Assembly: GCA_034669045.1 (NCBI GenBank)
Contig: JAXDOD010000086.1
Coordinates: 1-64,000 of the forward strand
Source: VAZQ01 sp034669045
Lineage (GTDB): Bacteria > Pseudomonadota > Alphaproteobacteria > Rhizobiales > Xanthobacteraceae
DNA length: 64,000 nt
Direction of reading: 5' to 3'
In this document: positions 7,307 through 14,985 of the stretch, piece after piece
Layout: each line of letters starts with the position of its first letter
How positions within the stretch are numbered: the first letter of the stretch is position 1
Notes under the pieces: model-generated
Told to the model about the DNA's origin: nothing
Database searches by the model: none
The model's input: only the letters and a program-made list of their open reading frames with translations
Position numbers and translations under genes: made by a program

Positions 7307-8563
7307 ATGAACGTCCGAAGCACGACCATCCAACACCCCCGGCTCACGAACGACGCAACGGTTCCGGTGGGCAAGATCGTCCCGGTCACCGCATTCGCGG
7401 CGAATGCTGCCGACCTCAGGGCGCGCGCCGACGCGGTCGCGGCGGTCGCGGCGAAGCATGCCATGACGGTGGACCATGACGCGCGCTTTCCGGCCGAAGC
7501 GATCGCCTCGGCCCGGTCGGAGCGGCTCTTGGGCATCATGGTCCCTCATGAGCTCGGCGGCGAAGGTGCCGGCATCTCCGACGTTGCCGAGGTCTGCTAC
7601 GTGCTCGGTCGGGCTTGCGCCTCGACCGCGATGATCTATGCGATGCATCAAACCAAGATCGCATGCATCACGCGGCACGCACGCGACAGCGCCTGGCACC
7701 AGCGTCTGCTGCGCCGGATCGATGCCGAGCAACTGTTGATGGCGTCCTCGACCACCGAGGGTTCGGCCGGCGGCGACGTGCGCAAGAGCGCGGCGCCTGT
7801 GGAGCAGGAGGGCTCGCGCATTTCGCTCACGCGCGACGCAACGGTGATCTCCTATGGCGCGGAAGCGGACGGCGTGGTGACGACGGCGCGCCGCTCGCCC
7901 GAGGCATCGGCATCCGATCAGGTCCTGGTCGTGTTCCTGAAGGAGGACTATTCGCTCGAGCGCATCATCGGCTGGGACACGCTCGGCATGCGCGGCACCT
8001 GCAGCGCGGGCTTCAAGCTCAAGGCGACCGGCGAGCCGGACCAGGTGCTGCCCGATCCGTACGAAGGCATTCATGTGCAGACCATGATGCCGGTCGCCCA
8101 CCTGACCTGGAGCAGCGCGTGGACCGGCGTCGCCGCCGGCGCGGTCGAGCGCGCGCGGCTGTTCGTGCGCGAAGCGGCGCGCCGTGCGGGCGGGCAGCTT
8201 CCGCCCGGCGCCACCCATCTCACCCGCGCGAGCGCCACGCTGCGGACGCTGCGCGCCCTCGTGGCGTCGTCGCTGGCGCGGTTCGAGGCGGTGTCGCAGG
8301 ACGAGCGCGCGCTCGAAACGGTCGACTTCCAGACCGCGATGAACCTGCTCAAGGTCAACGCCTCGGAGCTCGCCATCGCGACCGTGATGAGCTCGCTGCA
8401 GGCGTGCGGATTGTCGGGCTACCGCAACGACGGCGACTTCAGCGTCGGACGGCACCTTCGCGACGTGCTGTCGTCGCCGATCATGATCAACAACGACCGC
8501 ATCCTCGCGAATGTCGCCAACGCGTCGCTGTTGACCGGGGTACCCACCACGTTGCGGGACTGA
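7307..8563 (+). CDS. Acyl-CoA dehydrogenase homologue, probably acting on a carrier-bound aminoacyl or acyl group
   Basis: 418 residues from MNVRSTTIQH; an upstream open frame exists but is not family-like. The N-terminal helical domain, the FAD-contacting strand (LLMASSTTEGSAGGDVRKS), the WDTLGMRGT substrate-site motif and a C-terminal helical domain are all recognisable. The position where classical enzymes carry the catalytic Glu (EGT after RDA) reads RDVLSSPIMINNDRILAN, so Glu is replaced by Asn. The gene is followed after 26 nt by the amino acid:[carrier protein] ligase, an arrangement like flavoenzymes that oxidise prolyl or glycyl carrier proteins. The role on an aminoacyl carrier is inferred. 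Confidence 0.85.
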   Translation: MNVRSTTIQHPRLTNDATVPVGKIVPVTAFAANAADLRARADAVAAVAAKHAMTVDHDARFPAEAIASARSERLLGIMVPHELGGEGAGISDVAEVCYVLGRACASTAMIYAMHQTKIACITRHARDSAWHQRLLRRIDAEQLLMASSTTEGSAGGDVRKSAAPVEQEGSRISLTRDATVISYGAEADGVVTTARRSPEASASDQVLVVFLKEDYSLERIIGWDTLGMRGTCSAGFKLKATGEPDQVLPDPYEGIHVQTMMPVAHLTWSSAWTGVAAGAVERARLFVREAARRAGGQLPPGATHLTRASATLRTLRALVASSLARFEAVSQDERALETVDFQTAMNLLKVNASELAIATVMSSLQACGLSGYRNDGDFSVGRHLRDVLSSPIMINNDRILANVANASLLTGVPTTLRD

Positions 8564-8589
8564 GCCACAGTGCAGGAGGACAAAACCCG

Positions 8590-9513
8590 ATGAATATCGC
8601 AGTCAAGAACCCGATCGAGCAGAAGGACCCGCTCGATACGATCGTCCCCGAGTTGTTCCAGCCGATGGGGAGCGATGGCGTCTACGCGCGAACGGCGCTG
8701 TTCGAGCGCGTGGTCGAAGGACTCGCCGGCCTGATCACGCGCCATCGCGAGGCCGGCACGGAAGTCCTGCGGTTTCCGCCCGTCATGAGCCGGCACCAGG
8801 TGGAGAAGTCGGGGTACCTGAAGAGCTTTCCGCATCTGCTTGGCTGCGTGAGCTGCCTGCACGGCAGCGAAGCCGATATCCGCACGGTGGTGGAAAAATT
8901 CGAAACCGGCCGCGACTGGGCGCCGGCACTCGCACCGGCCGATCTGGTGCTGAGCCCGGCCGCCTGCTACCCGATCTATCCGCTCGCGGCCGGCCGCGGC
9001 CCGGTGCCGGCGGAAGGCCTCAAGTTCGACGTGTCCTGCGACTGCTTCCGGCGCGAGCCCTCCAAGCACCTCGACCGCCTGCAGTCGTTCCGGATGCGTG
9101 AGTATGTCTGCATCGCCACGCCCAGGCAGATCGCCGACTTCCGCGAGCGCTGGATGACGCGCGCGCAAGGCATTGCCGACCAGATCGGCCTGCCCTATCG
9201 CATCGAGCAGGCGAGCGATCCATTCTTCGGCCGCGGCGGAAAGATGATGGCGGCGAGCCAGGTCGAACAGTCGCTGAAGTTCGAGCTGCTGGTTCCGCTG
9301 CGCTCGGCCGAGGCACCCACGGCCTGCATGAGCTTCAACTATCACCGCGATCATTTCGGCACCACCTGGGGCCTGCACAATGCGGCCGGCGAGGTCGCGC
9401 ATTCGGGCTGCGTCGCGTTCGGCATCGACCGGCTCGTCCTGGCGCTGTTCTGGACGCATGGGCTCGAGCTGCGGCTATGGCCCGCGGGCGTCCGCGGCGC
9501 CCTGGGACTCTGA
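8590..9513 (+). CDS. Amino acid:[carrier protein] ligase (seryl-tRNA synthetase-like)
   Basis: 307 residues, the size of the class II aaRS-like catalytic core lacking a tRNA-binding domain. Class II motif 2 (CFRREPSKHLDRLQSFRMRE) and motif 3 (VAFGIDRLVLALFWTHG) are present. The zinc ligands Cys126, Glu171 and Cys274 are spaced 45 and 103 residues apart, matching as I recall it the Cys/Glu/Cys set of the characterised Bradyrhizobium enzyme. Those enzymes activate glycine or alanine and transfer it to the phosphopantetheine of a carrier protein. AGGAGG lies 8 nt before the ATG. It sits between the dehydrogenase (26-nt gap) and the thiamine-diphosphate enzyme (27-nt gap). Confidence 0.92.
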   Translation: MNIAVKNPIEQKDPLDTIVPELFQPMGSDGVYARTALFERVVEGLAGLITRHREAGTEVLRFPPVMSRHQVEKSGYLKSFPHLLGCVSCLHGSEADIRTVVEKFETGRDWAPALAPADLVLSPAACYPIYPLAAGRGPVPAEGLKFDVSCDCFRREPSKHLDRLQSFRMREYVCIATPRQIADFRERWMTRAQGIADQIGLPYRIEQASDPFFGRGGKMMAASQVEQSLKFELLVPLRSAEAPTACMSFNYHRDHFGTTWGLHNAAGEVAHSGCVAFGIDRLVLALFWTHGLELRLWPAGVRGALGL

Positions 9514-9540
9514 GCGGGGCGGCGCGAAAAGAGCGTTCCG

Positions 9541-11226
9541 ATGCGCGCCAAAGACACCATGCGCACCGCCGCCGAGGTGCTGGTCGATCAACTGATCAAC
9601 AACGGCGTGCGCCACGTCTTTTGCGTCCCCGGCGAGAGCTATCTCGCCGTGCTCGATGCTTTTCATGACCGCGACATCGCCGTGACGGTCTGCCGCCAGG
9701 AAGGCGGCGCGGCCATGATGGCGGAGGCGGTCGGCAAGGCGACCGGGCGGCCGGGCGTTTGCTTCGTGACCCGCGGTCCGGGCGCGACCAATGCGTCGCC
9801 GGGAATTCACATTGCGCGCCAGGACTCGACGCCGATGATCATGTTCGTCGGCCAGGTCGCGCGCGAGACCAGGGAGCGCGAGGCCTTCCAGGAGCTCGAC
9901 TACCGCGCCACCTTCGGCGGCATGGCAAAGTGGGTGACCGAGATCGACGACGCGGCCCGCGTGCCCGAGATCGTGTCGCGCGCGTTCTATACCGCGACCA
10001 GCGGCCGGCCCGGACCGGTCGTCATCGCCCTGCCCGAGGACATGCTGACCGAGCGGATTGCGGTCGCGGACGCGCCGCCGTTCGAGCCGGTCGAGACTTG
10101 GCCCGGCCAGCCGGAGATGGCGAAGCTGGCGACGCTGCTGGCGCAGGCCGAGCGGCCCATACTCATCCTCGGCGGCACCCGCTGGTCGGAGGGCGCCACC
10201 GCCGCCATCGCGCGCTTCGCCGAGCGCCATGCGCTTCCAGTCGTGACCAGCTACCGTCGGCTGCCGCTGTTCGATCCGCTGCACCCCTGCTACGCCGGCG
10301 ACCTCGGCATCGGCCCCAATCCCAAATTGATCGCACGCCTGAAGGCGTCCGACCTGATCGTGCTCATCGGCGGGCGGCTCGGCGAACTGGCATCGCAGGG
10401 CTATACGCTCATCGATATCCCCGGGCCGCAGACGACGCTGGTCCATGTCCATCCGGGCGCGGAGGAGCTTGGCCGGGTCTATCGGCCGCATCTCGCGATC
10501 CACGCGTCCCCGACTGCGTTCGCCGAGGTCGTGGACGGCTGGCAGCCAACGCAACGCCGTCCATGGCGCGAGCAAACGAACGCCGCGCACTGCGATTTCC
10601 TGGACTGGACGCAGGCGCCGACCGAACAGCCCGGCAGCGTCAATCTCGGCACCGTCATGGTGTGGCTGCGCGAGAACCTGCCCAGCGACGCCATCCTGTG
10701 CAATGGCGCCGGCAACTACGCCGCCTGGATCCACCGCTTCTACCGCTTCCGCCGCTTCGCCACGCATATTGCGCCGACCTCGGCGTCGATGGGCTACGGC
10801 ATGCCGTCGGCGATCGCAATGAAGCGTCTCTACCCGGAACGGACCGTCATCTCGGTGAACGGCGACGGCGACTTCATGATGAACGGTCAGGAATTCATGA
10901 CCGCGGTTCAGTACGAGTTGCCGATCGTGGTGATCATCTGCGACAACGGCTGCTATGGCACCATCCGCATGCACCAGGAGCGCGAATATCCCGGCCGCGT
11001 GTCGGGGACCGGGCTGCGAAATCCAGATTTCAGCGCCTATGCGCGCGCGTTCGGCGGCTTCGGCGTCACGGTAGAGAAGACCGAGGACTTCGGCGCAGCG
11101 TTCAGGGCCGCGCAGGCATCAGGCCAGCCCGCGATCGTTCATCTCAAGATCGATCCGGAGGCGATCACGCCGACGATGACGCTCTCCCAGATCCGGGCGC
11201 GGGCGCTGGCGGCGCAGGACCGATAA
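9541..11226 (+). CDS. Thiamine-diphosphate-dependent enzyme, acetolactate synthase-like
   Basis: 561 residues with the full three-domain architecture of the acetohydroxyacid synthase/pyruvate oxidase superfamily. Cofactor-activating Glu54 lies in VCRQEGGAAMM, GPGATN follows, and the Mg/ThDP motif starts NGDGDFMMNGQEF and ends ICDNGCYGTIR. An in-frame ATG at 9559 is an alternative start. It probably decarboxylates a 2-oxo acid and adds the resulting carbanion to an acceptor, possibly an imine or carbonyl produced on the carrier protein by the upstream enzymes. It is the last gene of the dehydrogenase-ligase operon and is not an obvious IlvB because no IlvH regulatory subunit accompanies it. 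Confidence 0.9.
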   Translation: MRAKDTMRTAAEVLVDQLINNGVRHVFCVPGESYLAVLDAFHDRDIAVTVCRQEGGAAMMAEAVGKATGRPGVCFVTRGPGATNASPGIHIARQDSTPMIMFVGQVARETREREAFQELDYRATFGGMAKWVTEIDDAARVPEIVSRAFYTATSGRPGPVVIALPEDMLTERIAVADAPPFEPVETWPGQPEMAKLATLLAQAERPILILGGTRWSEGATAAIARFAERHALPVVTSYRRLPLFDPLHPCYAGDLGIGPNPKLIARLKASDLIVLIGGRLGELASQGYTLIDIPGPQTTLVHVHPGAEELGRVYRPHLAIHASPTAFAEVVDGWQPTQRRPWREQTNAAHCDFLDWTQAPTEQPGSVNLGTVMVWLRENLPSDAILCNGAGNYAAWIHRFYRFRRFATHIAPTSASMGYGMPSAIAMKRLYPERTVISVNGDGDFMMNGQEFMTAVQYELPIVVIICDNGCYGTIRMHQEREYPGRVSGTGLRNPDFSAYARAFGGFGVTVEKTEDFGAAFRAAQASGQPAIVHLKIDPEAITPTMTLSQIRARALAAQDR

Positions 11227-11263
11227 CGCATTGTTCCATCAGCCTGATTCACGCCTCCGCTCA

Positions 11264-11346
11264 TTCCCGCGCAGCGGGAATCCAGACCTTACATCTGCCG
11301 GTGCGCCGTCACCAAATCTGGGTCCGGCTTTCGCGGGGACGAGCGG
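11264..11346. repeat. Small palindromic intergenic repeat in a convergent gap
   Basis: TTCCCGC-GCA-GCGGGAA (11264-11280) followed by TCCAGACC, then CTGGGTCCGGCTTTCGCGGGGACGAG on the other flank. The wording is typical of dispersed REP-like units found between genes in many proteobacteria. It lies between the convergent stops of the thiamine-diphosphate enzyme and the aminotransferase, where it may also act as a bidirectional transcription barrier. Confidence 0.5.
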
Positions 11347-11366
11347 ACAGCGATAGACGTTCATCG

Positions 11367-12287
11367 TCACCCGTGCGCGAAGGCCCAGTAGAGCTCGCGC
11401 GCCTTGCGGTAGAGCGGCCCGATGCCAAGCTCGCGGTCGTCGATGCGGGTGACCGGCGCGACCTTGGAGTAGTTTCCGGTCGAGAAGATTTCGTCGGCGC
11501 TTTGGAACTCGGCATAGGTCAAGGTCTTTTCCACCACCTCGACCCCGCCGTCACGCAAGAGCGTGATGATGCGCTGGCGGGTGATCCCGTTCAGGAAGGT
11601 TCCGTTCGGCGCCGGCGTAAAGAGCACGCCATCCTTGGCCATGAAGATGTTCGCGGTTCCGAGCTCCGCGACATTGCCGAGCATGTCGCGCATGAGGCAG
11701 TTGTCGAAGCCGCGCGTCTTCGCCTCGATGAGCGCCCGCGCGTTGTTCGGATAGAGGCATCCGGCCTTGGCGTCGACGGGCGCGCTTTCGGCGGTCGGAC
11801 GCCGGAATGGCGACAGCGTGATCGCGCTCGGCCCCGGTATCGGCAGCGGCGCCTCGTAGATGCACAGGCACCAGCGGGTGGAATCCGGGTCGTGGCGGAC
11901 GCCGCCGGGCGCGCCGGTCTCGGCCCAGTACATCGGGCGGATGTAGAGCTCGGCGTTCTTGTCGAAGCGCTTGCGCCCGTCAGCGATCAGCCCGAGCCAA
12001 TCGTCGGCCGACACCAGCGGCTTCAAGAGGAAATTGTGCGCCGAGGCGTTCACGCGCGCGCAATGCAGGTCGAGGTCCGGCGCCACGCCCTCGAACGCGC
12101 GCGCCCCGTCGAACACCATCGAGCCGAGCCAGGCGGCATGCGTGCGCGCGCCCATGATCGGCACATTGCCGTCGTGCCAGTCGCCCTCGAAGAAGGTCCA
12201 GGTCTTTGAAACCGCGATATTTCTGACGCTCGCGGCCGCCGAGGGCCGCGGCTGGGCGTCAGCGCGATCCTTTTTCATCGTCAGCAT
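11367..12287 (-). CDS. Class IV aminotransferase, branched-chain amino acid aminotransferase-like
   Basis: 306 residues, close to IlvE (about 309). The PLP Lys is Lys174 in VDAKAGCLYPNN; TFFEGDWHDG, FDGARAFEG, YIRPMYW and the cofactor-phosphate segment AELGTANIFMAKDG are all in place. It should exchange an amino group between glutamate and a hydrophobic or related 2-oxo acid in the cytoplasm. It is the last gene of a minus-strand trio with the MetA-like acyltransferase (68-nt gap) and the sulfhydrylase homologue. Given the neighbours it may supply or finish an unusual amino acid rather than serve primary valine/isoleucine metabolism. A second ATG, three codons in, is equally possible. Confidence 0.88.
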   Translation of the reverse strand: MLTMKKDRADAQPRPSAAASVRNIAVSKTWTFFEGDWHDGNVPIMGARTHAAWLGSMVFDGARAFEGVAPDLDLHCARVNASAHNFLLKPLVSADDWLGLIADGRKRFDKNAELYIRPMYWAETGAPGGVRHDPDSTRWCLCIYEAPLPIPGPSAITLSPFRRPTAESAPVDAKAGCLYPNNARALIEAKTRGFDNCLMRDMLGNVAELGTANIFMAKDGVLFTPAPNGTFLNGITRQRIITLLRDGGVEVVEKTLTYAEFQSADEIFSTGNYSKVAPVTRIDDRELGIGPLYRKARELYWAFAHG

Positions 12288-12355
12288 GTGATTTGGCCTT
12301 TCGCCTTGATCCGCTCAAGCCCGTGCGCTCGACGATCCATGATCGGTTGCGGCCT

Positions 12356-13384
12356 TCAGCCGGCGCCTGCGGAGGATAATGATGGCGCAGCACGGCGGAA
12401 TCGCGGCGCGCCGACAGGCGCCCTGCCGCCGGACCGTCCGGCCCTTTGCGACACCAGATGCGACAGCCAGTTCCGGTAGATTTGCACGGCCGGTGCGCCA
12501 CGCAGCGGCCTCAGCGCGCCCTCCACGACCGCCGAGGGAAAGTCGTCGAGCAATGCCTCGCGGCGGTCCGCAAGCGCCCGCTCGCGAAAGGCTGCCAGTT
12601 CGGTCGCGGCGTTCTCCTCGAAATATCCATGCGGCATCCCCGGATAGGTCTCCCGCTGCCACTTCAGGAACCGGCCGATGTCGCGACGATATTCGCGCAG
12701 GAGCGCGCGCTCGTCGTATTCCGGATGGCCTTGAAAGAACAGCGAGAGCGCCTTTCGCTGCTTGATGAACGTATCCACGCCGGCTTCGGCCGACCTGGTA
12801 AGAACAGTGTAGTTGCACGACCTCAATTCATCCTCGCGCAGCTCGTTCCAGCGCGAATGCGGTATCTGCAGTCCCGCTTGAACGCCGCTCGTCAAGGGGT
12901 GATCGGCGGCCTTCGCGCATTCGAACAGCCCGAAGCGCTTGTCGGCGAGCAGATGACGCTCGAGACCATCGAGGTGCAGAACCGCCGCGTGCGCGGCCAG
13001 GCACGACCAGACGACCGAGACCGCGTTGTCGTCGGCCCAGTCCGCAATGCGCGCGAGGGTGACCCAATAGGGTTCATCCCGCAGCATCGGCGCGCGCGGC
13101 TCCGTTCCGGTCACGATAAGCCCGTCGAGCTTGCTGGACCAGAGCTCGACGACGTCGCAATAGGAACTGTCAAGATAGCGCCGGCTGGTCTCCGACCGCG
13201 GCAGGTCCGGCAGCGAATACAGGCTCAGGCGCACCGTGAATTTGCCGGTGGCCGCGCCCAGCAACGCAACAAATTGCCGTTCGGTCGATTCCAACGCCGC
13301 GTCCGGCATGTTGTTGACCAGCCCGATGTCGATGCAATCGGCACTGGAGGTTCCGCACGGACCCCGCTTCAACAGCACAGGCAT
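12356..13384 (-). CDS. MetA-like homoserine O-acyltransferase (HTS family)
   Basis: 342 residues from MPVLLKRGPC. The N terminus has the family string IGLVNNMPDAALESTERQF. The catalytic elements of the glutamine-amidotransferase-like fold are Cys128 (VVWSCLAAHAAV) and His220/Glu222 (FFQGHPEYD), the same spacing as Cys142/His235/Glu237 of E. coli MetA. The sequence otherwise diverges: it lacks the E. coli TLYVCWAxQA surroundings and ends in a long Arg/Pro-rich tail. It should acylate the hydroxyl of homoserine or a related amino alcohol from an acyl-CoA. Next to a sulfhydrylase homologue (28-nt gap), it forms a two-step replacement module. Confidence 0.85.
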   Translation of the reverse strand: MPVLLKRGPCGTSSADCIDIGLVNNMPDAALESTERQFVALLGAATGKFTVRLSLYSLPDLPRSETSRRYLDSSYCDVVELWSSKLDGLIVTGTEPRAPMLRDEPYWVTLARIADWADDNAVSVVWSCLAAHAAVLHLDGLERHLLADKRFGLFECAKAADHPLTSGVQAGLQIPHSRWNELREDELRSCNYTVLTRSAEAGVDTFIKQRKALSLFFQGHPEYDERALLREYRRDIGRFLKWQRETYPGMPHGYFEENAATELAAFRERALADRREALLDDFPSAVVEGALRPLRGAPAVQIYRNWLSHLVSQRAGRSGGRAPVGAPRFRRAAPSLSSAGAG

Positions 13385-13412
13385 CAGGGCTACTCCGACA
13401 CAGCGACGACGA

Positions 13413-14717
13413 CTATTCCGCGGCCAGCATGTTGCGCCCATCCATCTCGGTCGCATCGAGGGCCTGGCGCAGATCGGCGATGATGTCGTCGATATGCTCG
13501 ATCCCGATGCTCAGGCGGATCATCTCGGGCCGCACGCCGGCGTTCGCTTGCTCCTGTGGCGACATCTGCCGGTGGGTAGTGGACGCCGGATGGCAGGCCA
13601 GCGATTTGGCGTCGCCCATATTGACCAGGCGCTTGATCAGGCCGAGCGCATCGTAGAATCTCGTGCCGGCCGCAAACCCGCCGCGCACCCCGAACGTCAG
13701 CAAGGAGCAGGCCCGGCCGCCCAGGTATTTCTGCGCCAGCGCATGGTACGGACTGTCCGCAAAGCCCGCGTAATTGACCCATTCCACGCGCGGGTCACCG
13801 CGCAGGAACTCGGCGACCTTCCTGGCATTCTCGACATGGCGCTCGATGCGCAAGGCCACAGTTTCGATGCCCTGCAACAGCAGGAACGCGCTCAACGGCG
13901 ACAACACGGCGCCGGTCGTGCGCTGATAGACGCTGCGGCAGCGCGCGATATAGGCGGCCTCGCCGTAGTGCTCGGTATAGACAAGCCCGTGATAGGAGGG
14001 GTCGGGACGCGTGAGCATGGGAAAGCGGTCGGCATGCGTCTTCCACGGGAAGCGGCCGCTGTCGACGATGATGCCGCCCATCGTCGTGCCGTGTCCGCCC
14101 ATGAATTTGGTCAGCGAATGCACGACCACGTCGGCGCCGTGATCGATCGGCCTGAGCAGGATCGGCGTCGCGACCGTATTGTCGACGATAAGGGGAACGC
14201 CGTGCTGGTGCGCCACCCGGGCAAGCTCGGCGATGTCGCAGATGTTGCCCGCCGGGTTTCCGACGGTCTCGCAGAACACCGCCTTGGTCTTGTCGTCGAT
14301 CAGCGTCTCGATGGCGTCGGCGCGATCCGATTCAGCAAATCGGACGGTGACTCCCTGGCTGGGAAGTAGATGGGCAAACAGCGTGTGCGTGGTGCCGTAG
14401 AGCTGCGGGACCGAGACGATGTTGCAGCCAAGCTCGGTGACGTTGAGCACCGCGTAATTGAGGGCCGCCTGTCCCGAGCTCACGCTGAGGGCGTCCACGC
14501 CGCCTTCCAGCGCGGCGACGCGCCGCTCCAGCACCGCATTGGTCGGATTGCCGATGCGGCTGTAGCGGTAGCCTTCGGCCTCGAGATTGAACAGGGCCGC
14601 GCCGTGCTCGGCGCTGTCGAACTCATAAGCAACGGTCTGATAGATCGGCACCGCCACGGACTTGGTGGTGGGGTCGGTGTCGTAACCGCTGTGGATTGCG
14701 ATGGTCTCGCTTCTCAT
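13413..14717 (-). CDS. O-acetyl/O-succinylhomoserine sulfhydrylase homologue (Cys/Met metabolism PLP enzyme)
   Basis: 434 residues from MRSETIAIHS, matching MetY/MetZ length. The cofactor Lys is Lys204 in VHSLTKFMGGHG; YRYSRIGNPTNAVLE, SSGQAALNYAV and the C-terminal RLSIGIEHIDDIIADL are typical. It catalyses gamma-replacement on an O-acylhomoserine, usually with sulfide; homologues can use other nucleophiles, as in rhizobitoxine synthesis. It is the first gene of the trio with the MetA-like acyltransferase and the aminotransferase. Primary methionine synthesis is the conservative reading; a specialised replacement step in the carrier-protein cluster is the alternative suggested by location. 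Confidence 0.9.
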   Translation of the reverse strand: MRSETIAIHSGYDTDPTTKSVAVPIYQTVAYEFDSAEHGAALFNLEAEGYRYSRIGNPTNAVLERRVAALEGGVDALSVSSGQAALNYAVLNVTELGCNIVSVPQLYGTTHTLFAHLLPSQGVTVRFAESDRADAIETLIDDKTKAVFCETVGNPAGNICDIAELARVAHQHGVPLIVDNTVATPILLRPIDHGADVVVHSLTKFMGGHGTTMGGIIVDSGRFPWKTHADRFPMLTRPDPSYHGLVYTEHYGEAAYIARCRSVYQRTTGAVLSPLSAFLLLQGIETVALRIERHVENARKVAEFLRGDPRVEWVNYAGFADSPYHALAQKYLGGRACSLLTFGVRGGFAAGTRFYDALGLIKRLVNMGDAKSLACHPASTTHRQMSPQEQANAGVRPEMIRLSIGIEHIDDIIADLRQALDATEMDGRNMLAAE

Positions 14718-14894
14718 GCTTCCACCTGAACGTCCGATTCGGAAGGCTCGCGTGTCGGTATTGCGCGGCTGCGGCAGTGGTTTCTCATGCTTAGGCGGCG
14801 TCACCAAGCCATTCATCGCGCCAAATTGGAATCAAAGACGCTAACCCTAATTGTTAAGCGTGCGTTCGCGCGGCGATGGCAACCCGCTCGCAGT

Positions 14895-14913
14895 GATCGC
14901 GCGGCGCCTAACC
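14895..14913. promoter_or_regulatory. Second copy of the motif found at 7005-7024
   Basis: GATCGCGCGGCGC followed by CTAACC, in the 268-nt divergent gap between the sulfhydrylase homologue and the FATP-type synthetase. It is 73-91 nt before the synthetase ATG. The 13-bp core is identical to the copy between the carrier protein and dehydrogenase genes, suggesting the two divergent promoters share a regulator. Confidence 0.4.
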
Positions 14914-14985
14914 GCGCAAATCTTCATTCACGATTAACGATGGTTCGCGCTTGCCACGGCTGGGCTGCTTTGCCACATCCAAGCG

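Noticed and set aside
9541..11226. Primary acetolactate synthase IlvB
   Set aside because: No IlvH subunit or ilvC follows, and the gene is in an operon with a carrier-protein ligase.
9759..12209. Very long open frame (816 residues) in another frame on the plus strand
   Set aside because: It crosses the thiamine-diphosphate gene and the antisense of the aminotransferase, is extremely Arg/Ala/Pro-rich and has no protein-like motifs; high GC content makes such frames common here.
4143..14717. Rhizobitoxine cluster
   Set aside because: The sulfhydrylase homologue is free-standing, not fused to an N-terminal aminotransferase as in RtxA, and no desaturase-like RtxC is present.
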